Under the pieces are notes generated by a model. The model did no database searches and was not told the origin of the DNA. It saw only the letters and a program-made list of their open reading frames with translations. From positions 1 to 64,000 of the forward strand of contig JACKBC010000035.1 of the NCBI GenBank assembly GCA_020634755.1: a stretch of DNA of 64,000 nt, in the 5' to 3' direction. The DNA is from Caldilineaceae bacterium (GTDB lineage Bacteria; Chloroflexota; Anaerolineae; Caldilineales; Caldilineaceae). This document shows positions 59,433 through 64,000 of this stretch, in pieces (positions within the stretch are counted from its first letter, which is position 1; every line of letters starts with the position of its first letter). A program made the translations under genes and the position numbers.

Positions 59433-60248
59433 GTGAGTACGATCATTGCACCCAAAGTTCCATTCAAAATTCAACCGGAAGACGAATATCCCTCCTCGGA
59501 TGGACAACCTATGGCTGAGACCGAAGTTCACATCCTGGCACTGCTGCACTTGTTTAGCGCGCTACGTTTTTATTTTCGCCATCGCCAAGATGTTTATGTG
59601 ATTGGCGATATGTTCTTGTATTATCGGCAAGGGAATCCACACGCCCGCAAAGCTCCCGATATTATGGTTATTAAGGGGATTGATGCCACCATTCGCCGCC
59701 GTTCTTACAAACTTTGGGAAGAGGGTGTACCACCCAGCATTGTAATTGAGTTAACGTCCGGGCAGACCAAAAAGGAAGATATTGTCACAAAACCCGCTCT
59801 CTATGCCTCGTTGGGTATTAAGGAATATTTTCTCTTTGACCCCATGTATGAGTATTTAGATGAACAGCTTATTGGCTATCGAATGGACGCTGAGGGTGAA
59901 TATGTAATCATAGAGCCGGATGCAGATGGTGATTTGCACAGTGTTGAATTGGGGCTCATCTTTAGCATTGAGGACTATCTTTTGCGTGTGGTTGATCCGG
60001 AAACAGGTGAGTATATTCCTGCTTTGGATGAAGCGGCGGACCGAGCTGCCGAAGCCATGCAACGCGCCGAACAAGAATCTCAACGCGCCGAACAAGAATC
60101 ACAACGCGCCGAACAAGAATCTCAACGCGCCGAACAAGAATCTCAACGCGCCGAACAAGAATCCCAGCGTGCCCAGGAGGCTGAAGCGGAAGCCGCCCGT
60201 CTGCGCGAGTTGCTGAAAAAGCTGGGACACAACGACGCATTTGAATAA
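59433..60248 (+). CDS. Uma2-family (DUF820) PD-(D/E)XK nuclease-like protein
   Basis: A 271-residue protein. The core (~20-185) is the Uma2 restriction-endonuclease fold expanded in filamentous bacteria: KAPDIMVIKGI carries the active-site Asp, IVIELTSGQTKKEDIVTKPALYASLGIKEYFLFD the E-x-T/K-type second half (Glu of IEL; Lys nearby in KKED) and the usual YASLGIKEYFLFD. The C-terminal ~65 residues are a coiled coil made of five exact RAEQESQ heptads, then RAQEAEAEAARLRELLKKLG. The function of Uma2 proteins is unsettled; many are thought to be mobile or defensive nucleases. The start is GTG at 59433, set by AAGGAGG 5 nt upstream; an ATG at 59391 has no ribosome site. Confidence 0.88.
   Translation: MSTIIAPKVPFKIQPEDEYPSSDGQPMAETEVHILALLHLFSALRFYFRHRQDVYVIGDMFLYYRQGNPHARKAPDIMVIKGIDATIRRRSYKLWEEGVPPSIVIELTSGQTKKEDIVTKPALYASLGIKEYFLFDPMYEYLDEQLIGYRMDAEGEYVIIEPDADGDLHSVELGLIFSIEDYLLRVVDPETGEYIPALDEAADRAAEAMQRAEQESQRAEQESQRAEQESQRAEQESQRAEQESQRAQEAEAEAARLRELLKKLGHNDAFE
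60060..60164 (+). repeat. Five tandem 21-bp units inside the Uma2 gene
   Basis: The unit CAACGCGCCGAACAAGAATC plus T is repeated five times with a single base difference (A for T in one copy). Each encodes QRAEQES, so changes in copy number keep the frame and lengthen the coiled coil by one heptad. Confidence 0.9.
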
Positions 60249-60292
60249 TATTTAGGAAGCGGCGATATCGAAGAAACATTCTTCGCAAAATT

Positions 60293-61510
60293 TCAATACC
60301 ACCACGTAATTCCCCAAGCATTCACTGCTACCCCCACGATGATCAGCCCTTGCATGAGCCATGAGACGCGCCGCCCGGCGCCTATGGCCAGCAGCACCAT
60401 GACTGGAACCATAAAGTCCAAACTAAAACGATAGCCAAACTGCCACCAGCCCGTGTTGTAATAGAGCACCAGCGGAATGGCCAGCAGAACAAACGACACC
60501 CATGCTCCGAGTGCAAGCGGTGTAGGGCGCCGCGCGCCCAGTAAATAGATGAGCGCTGGCGTGGTGATGAATAAACTCATGCCTTCAGGGTCGGGTGTTA
60601 GCGAGCGCGTATTTGCGTCCCAAAGAGGCAGTGCCAGCCACATGGCCCACAAATTTTTCGACGCATAATGCAGGTTGAATTGGCCGTAGTGGTCCAGATC
60701 TGGCTTGAGCTTTTGGGCCACATTTTCGGTTAGATAGCCAAAATCCAGCCAATGGTCAAAGCGGGCCACATTGTAGCCCAATAGCAAAGCCACAGCTATC
60801 GCCAGTGGAATGGCTGAGCGCAACGTCCAACCGGCAAGTTTGCGCGCAATTGCCGGCTGAGGCCATGATGCAAAGCCGCCCAATCCGGGCGGCAGATTAT
60901 GCATCCAATAGATCCCCAATAGCAGCGGCCACGTAAAGACCACGTTGGGGCGCGCCAGTAGCGCAATGGCCAGCGCGCTGCTGGCCGGCCAGGCCGATGC
61001 GTAGCGCACGGCCAGCCAGACGCTCAGCGCCACAAAGGTGACCGTGCTGATCTGCGCCACAAACCAAACGCTGCCCAGCGTGGCCATATACCAATGCACG
61101 CAACCGAGACCAAAGAGCAGCGTCAGCCATAAGTTGTCTACAGTGCTCAATTTGCTCCAGCCGCGCCTGAATAGGGCGTCCAACAGCAAATGAACAAGCA
61201 GCACGTTGAGCGCGCCCAGCAATGTGGAAAAGAGGACGGTATTGGTGGCGGCCAGCCCACGCAGCGTAACCCACGGCAACAGCAATAAGGCCGGCAGCGG
61301 CGGAAAAGGGACATACCAACGCCCAGCAAATTGGGTCAAATCATGGGTGGATGGTGGTTGAGCCAGGTAAAGTTGGCCCTGTCGAAAGGCATCGGCTAAG
61401 TAGTCAAAATAGGCGACCTGTGGGCTAGCGGTGTTGCCGCCCCAAACGGCAGTGGCCCAATAAAGGAGCCAGGCTACGACGAAAATGAAAAGGGGGCGGA
61501 TGATTTTCAA
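60293..61510 (-). CDS. Polytopic membrane protein, GT-C-like
   Basis: A 405-residue membrane protein with about ten hydrophobic helices (first LFIFVVAWLLYWATAVWGG, last SWLMQGLIIVGVAVNAWGITWWY). An extracytoplasmic loop after TM1 contains PQVAYFDYLADAFRQGQLYL followed by GRWYVPFPPLPALLLLP, the arrangement seen in ArnT/PMT-like GT-C glycosyltransferases and in many uncharacterised Chloroflexota proteins. The Asp in YFDYLAD would be the candidate catalytic residue. The assignment is only at fold level. The start is TTG at 61510, with GGAG 5 nt upstream; no ATG fits. Confidence 0.7.
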   Translation of the reverse strand: MKIIRPLFIFVVAWLLYWATAVWGGNTASPQVAYFDYLADAFRQGQLYLAQPPSTHDLTQFAGRWYVPFPPLPALLLLPWVTLRGLAATNTVLFSTLLGALNVLLVHLLLDALFRRGWSKLSTVDNLWLTLLFGLGCVHWYMATLGSVWFVAQISTVTFVALSVWLAVRYASAWPASSALAIALLARPNVVFTWPLLLGIYWMHNLPPGLGGFASWPQPAIARKLAGWTLRSAIPLAIAVALLLGYNVARFDHWLDFGYLTENVAQKLKPDLDHYGQFNLHYASKNLWAMWLALPLWDANTRSLTPDPEGMSLFITTPALIYLLGARRPTPLALGAWVSFVLLAIPLVLYYNTGWWQFGYRFSLDFMVPVMVLLAIGAGRRVSWLMQGLIIVGVAVNAWGITWWY

Positions 61511-61659
61511 GGCGGCTCCGAGGAGAATCTATGTAGGGCTAGCTGAATAAAGGTTTATAAACTGTTTTGTTAACTCTCATCAACCGGTCCCGCCGTATGA
61601 CCGATTTAATTGGGTAACTCCCATAAAGCGTGCCGCTTTGAACGGGCTAAAAACTTGTC

Positions 61660-62613
61660 CTAAAATGAGTGGGTCAGTTCATGCCAGAAGGAGGGCGCGG
61701 GACGGTTGTCGTCGGTCACAATGCGCTCGCCTTTGTCGCAAAACTCATAGAGGATTTTGGTCAGCGGCAGCGGAAAATCTGACTCATCAGCTTCCAGCAA
61801 AAAGTAAGGCAATTCGCGAAACTTGACGCCCACGTTGGGGCCATTGCCCTGGGCAATGCGCTGAGCAACGGCGCTAAAATCCTGGCGCCAGCGCCCTTCC
61901 TTGCCAATGGCCTGGGCGATCACGTCGATTTCCACGCCGGCGTTAACGCCAAACGAAATTGCTTCCAGGTAGGCCGCATCCACCAGCCCCATCATGAGCT
62001 GATTGACGCCTTTGACTACCTGCCCACAGCCGGAAGGCCCACAGTGGGTCAGTTTGGCCGCGCCGCCCACCGCTTCCAGCATTGGGCGTACTTGGGCCAC
62101 TGCATCTGGCTCGCCACCCACAAACAGGTAGAGATCCGCCTTCTGGGCGCCGCTGGGTCCGCCGCTCACCGGCGCATCAATGAGCACAGCTTCTTGCTGG
62201 GCAAAACAGGTGGCCAGCCGACGCGTCTCTGGCGGTGTCACAGTGCCAAAGTCGATGAGGATTTGGCCAGGCTGTACATTGGGCAAAATGCGCTGTTCGG
62301 CCACTTCCACAAAGGCACTCGAACTGGGCAGGCTCGTGACAATAATATTGACGCGGCCCACCAGGTTTTCCACACTCAGCGCGGCCTCGGCGCCGGCATT
62401 GACCAGGGCATCGAGCCGAGTGGCGCTCAGATCAAACACAACCAGCGGATAGCCGGCGGCCAGGAGGTTGAGCGCCATGGGTTTCCCCATAGCGCCCAGC
62501 CCAATAAAACCGATGACCGGCAAGGTGCGATTTTCTACAGCATTCGTGTGCGCAGCAATGCTGCGGCCTTCATTCAGATCTGAATCCGATTGTTCGGCTC
62601 TATTCGCGCTCAT
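61660..62613 (-). CDS. Beta-hydroxyacid dehydrogenase (HIBADH/GarR family)
   Basis: A 317-residue NAD(P)-dependent dehydrogenase: Rossmann IGFIGLGAMGKPMALNLLAAGY after a ~30-residue polar N-terminus, substrate segment IDAPVSGGPSGAQKADLYLFVGG, catalytic Lys in GCGQVVKGVNQLMMGLVDAAYLE. The family reduces tartronate semialdehyde or oxidises 3-hydroxy acids. The gene starts 14 bp before the stop of the upstream aldo-keto reductase, so the two are translationally coupled, and a shared sugar or hydroxyacid substrate is likely. With the glycerate kinase at 19101 it could form a glycerate route, but the genes are 42 kb apart. Confidence 0.88.
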   Translation of the reverse strand: MSANRAEQSDSDLNEGRSIAAHTNAVENRTLPVIGFIGLGAMGKPMALNLLAAGYPLVVFDLSATRLDALVNAGAEAALSVENLVGRVNIIVTSLPSSSAFVEVAEQRILPNVQPGQILIDFGTVTPPETRRLATCFAQQEAVLIDAPVSGGPSGAQKADLYLFVGGEPDAVAQVRPMLEAVGGAAKLTHCGPSGCGQVVKGVNQLMMGLVDAAYLEAISFGVNAGVEIDVIAQAIGKEGRWRQDFSAVAQRIAQGNGPNVGVKFRELPYFLLEADESDFPLPLTKILYEFCDKGERIVTDDNRPAPSFWHELTHSF

Positions 62614-63571
62614 CGCTCTTTAGCTCCAGCCACGCAATTTCCTGTGGCGATAATTTGAGCGTCATGGCGTCCATGTTGGCGCGGAATTCATCGGCGCTGC
62701 GGCAGCCCACCAGCGCAAAGATGGTAATGGGCTGGCTCATGACGTACGCCGTGGCAATCTGCGGAATGCTCAGCCCTTTTTCTTCAGCCAGCGTTTGCAC
62801 CCTCTCCAGCCGTTTGAGATTTTCCTCAGAGGCATAACATTCGACACAAAGTTTATCTAAATAGGTTTCAGCTGAATCCAGGTTGGATTTATTCAGCCGT
62901 CCGCTAAAGAAACCGCCGGCCAGGCTGGACCAGGTAAAGAGCGGCATATTGTGTTTCAGATACCAGGCACGTTCGCTTTCACCCGCTGGACCGCTGACGC
63001 TAATGCAATTTTCCCATGGTGGTTTAATCTGTACGGCCAGGCTGAAGTTGGGGCTGCTGGCCACAAATGGATGCAGCCCATTGGCGGCGGCATATGCATT
63101 GGCTTCTTCAATGCGCGCCGTGCTCCAATTGGAGCCGCCATAAGCGTTGATCCAGCCCTTTTCCTTATATTTATGCAGCGTTTCCACAATGGGGCCCACC
63201 GGCTGGCTGGGATCGTCGCGGTGCAGGAGGTAGAGGTCGGCGTAGTCAAACTTAAAGCGGGCCAGTGAATCATGCAGGTCGGCCTCAATATCAAAAGGGT
63301 TGACGCGTTGGCGGTCGCGATTGTGATGCGCCCCCTTGCTGAGCACCACCACCTTATCGCGAATGCCGCGGTCGTTGACCCAAGCGCCAAAAGCGCGTTC
63401 CACCGAGCCGTTGCCATATACATGGCCCGTGTCAAAGGTGGTGCAGCCCAGCTCAAAAATCGAATCGAGCAGCGCAAAACTTTCCTCCAGCTTATCCTCG
63501 CCAATCATGACTGAGCCCTGCACCAGGCGGGAGATTGGTTTGTCAATACCGGGGAGTGAACCGTATTCCAT
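62600..63571 (-). CDS. Aldo/keto reductase
   Basis: A 323-residue (beta/alpha)8 NADPH-dependent reductase. The tetrad is visible as Asp in TTFDTGHVYGNGSVE, Tyr in the same HVYGNG, Lys in VVVLSKGAHH, and His in LYLLHRDDP. The C-terminal cofactor region is ALVGCRSADEFRANMDAM. The sequence type is that of the YajO/YdhF-like or plant-type AKRs acting on sugars or aldehydes. AAAGGAAAT lies ahead of the ATG. It is the first gene of a two-gene operon with the dehydrogenase at 61660. Confidence 0.92.
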   Translation of the reverse strand: MEYGSLPGIDKPISRLVQGSVMIGEDKLEESFALLDSIFELGCTTFDTGHVYGNGSVERAFGAWVNDRGIRDKVVVLSKGAHHNRDRQRVNPFDIEADLHDSLARFKFDYADLYLLHRDDPSQPVGPIVETLHKYKEKGWINAYGGSNWSTARIEEANAYAAANGLHPFVASSPNFSLAVQIKPPWENCISVSGPAGESERAWYLKHNMPLFTWSSLAGGFFSGRLNKSNLDSAETYLDKLCVECYASEENLKRLERVQTLAEEKGLSIPQIATAYVMSQPITIFALVGCRSADEFRANMDAMTLKLSPQEIAWLELKSDERE

Positions 63572-63980
63572 GATATTTCCTTTGTTTTAATATTGTTGGT
63601 TGTGTAAATGATGAAGTGGGCTGGCAAGATGTGCATTGCGTTGTGCGTGTACCGGTTTAGTAGCTTGCGACGTTACCAGTTTCTTGACTGGTTCATGCAC
63701 CACGCACTACGAAAAAAACAACAGCCCAAGCGTTTGCGCAAGATACCTCTAAACTCCTCCCCCGATCATACCCTTTCCCCCCACTTTGTCAATAAACGCC
63801 GCCCAACAATACGCAATACTCGACACTCGATACTCAATACCTCACCCCCTCCACCTTGCCGCTGCCGCCGTTGCGTTTTACAATGAAAACCCGTGTCAAA
63901 AACATGAATGGTCAGCCTTTCAGCCATTAGCTGACCGACTGAGAAGCTGATGGCTGACAAGCTCCCCAAAGGAATAATCC
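63572..63980. other. 409-bp gap with one hairpin
   Basis: No gene is seen. TCAGCCATTAGCT (63920-63932) and AGCTGATGGCTGA (63945-63957) form a 13-pair stem (one G.U) 24 bp before the next start, a possible leader structure. AT-rich and low-complexity pieces (CTCGACACTCGATACTC near 63820) fill the rest. Confidence 0.5.
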
Positions 63981-64000
63981 ATGACCGACCTTCTTTTGAT
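63981..64000 (+). CDS. Start of a gene cut by the window edge
   Basis: ATG followed by codons for TDLLL, preceded by AAAGGAAT at a 5-6 nt spacing, marks a translation start. Too little is present to name a product. A plus-strand gene here would be divergent from the aldo-keto reductase. Confidence 0.55.

Noticed and set aside
60060..60164. CRISPR-like tandem repeats
   Set aside because: Units are contiguous with no spacers and encode in-frame heptads.
1..64000. tRNA, rRNA or classical riboswitch genes
   Set aside because: I scanned the gaps for T-loop-like GTTCGANTC words and long conserved RNA cores and saw none that I could support. A covariance-model search would be needed to exclude them.

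Overview
The window reads as an ordinary chromosomal stretch of a free-living bacterium with moderately GC-rich coding DNA. I see no rRNA, tRNA, phage, plasmid replication gene, transposase or CRISPR array. The gene set (DUF58 plus TgpA-type transglutaminase, a doubled FemX-like protein, eukaryote-type UDP-glucose pyrophosphorylase, Uma2 nuclease, AraD1/GguC, several enolase-superfamily sugar-acid dehydratases, long secreted SdrD-B/DUF11 adhesin, heterodimeric ABC exporter, many UUG/GUG starts) fits a filamentous Chloroflexota (Anaerolineae/Caldilineae-like). That assignment is inference from gene content, not from a marker gene.

Layout. 1-6.0 kb: envelope genes (partial GT2 glycosyltransferase, duplicated FemX-like protein, UDPGP) and glutamate formiminotransferase. 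6.6-12.2 kb: PyrK-like flavoprotein, then DUF58 and a membrane transglutaminase. 12.4-20.5 kb: mostly minus-strand catabolic genes (RidA, beta-hydroxyacid dehydrogenase, AraD1, M20 peptidase, DinB, 2'-5' RNA ligase-like, galactonate dehydratase-like) with a divergent glycerate 2-kinase. 20.9-28 kb: hybrid histidine kinase, CPA2 antiporter, an ArsR-like regulator behind a clear promoter, a nucleotidyltransferase and a VOC protein. 28.3-33.8 kb: S9 peptidase, a Phd/PIN toxin-antitoxin pair, an ABC-F ATPase, and the remains of a MntA-HepT pair. 33.8-43.1 kb: two-gene asymmetric ABC exporter, extended PCMT, COG4091-like dehydrogenase, MFS transporter, rhamnonate dehydratase-like enzyme. 43.4-53.6 kb: large secreted adhesin, secreted trypsin-like protease, then a minus-strand cassette of divergent GroEL-like chaperonin, Asp-box propeller and RNase H-like exonuclease, followed by an aminotransferase and pterin dehydratase. 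53.9-64 kb: MFS-aminotransferase operon, a third enolase-superfamily enzyme, SDR, a small basic protein, Uma2 nuclease with a heptad-repeat tail, a polytopic membrane protein, a hydroxyacid dehydrogenase/aldo-keto reductase pair, and the first codons of a further gene.

The genes suggest a heterotroph that oxidises and dehydrates plant-type sugar acids and has a decorated cell surface. Between genes the window is rich in small palindromic repeats. They include pairs of an 11-bp GTGC..GCAC palindrome with an exact 51-bp period in three separate gaps, a ~90-bp dispersed element in about four copies, long imperfect hairpins built on ACAGATTACACGGATT, and G/T- or C/T-rich minisatellites that supply stop codons of adjacent genes. 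No mobiliser for any of these lies in the window. The observations I rate highest are the 51-bp-spaced palindrome pairs and the chaperonin paralogue that keeps two catalytic aspartates but has Asn at the position of GroEL Asp398.
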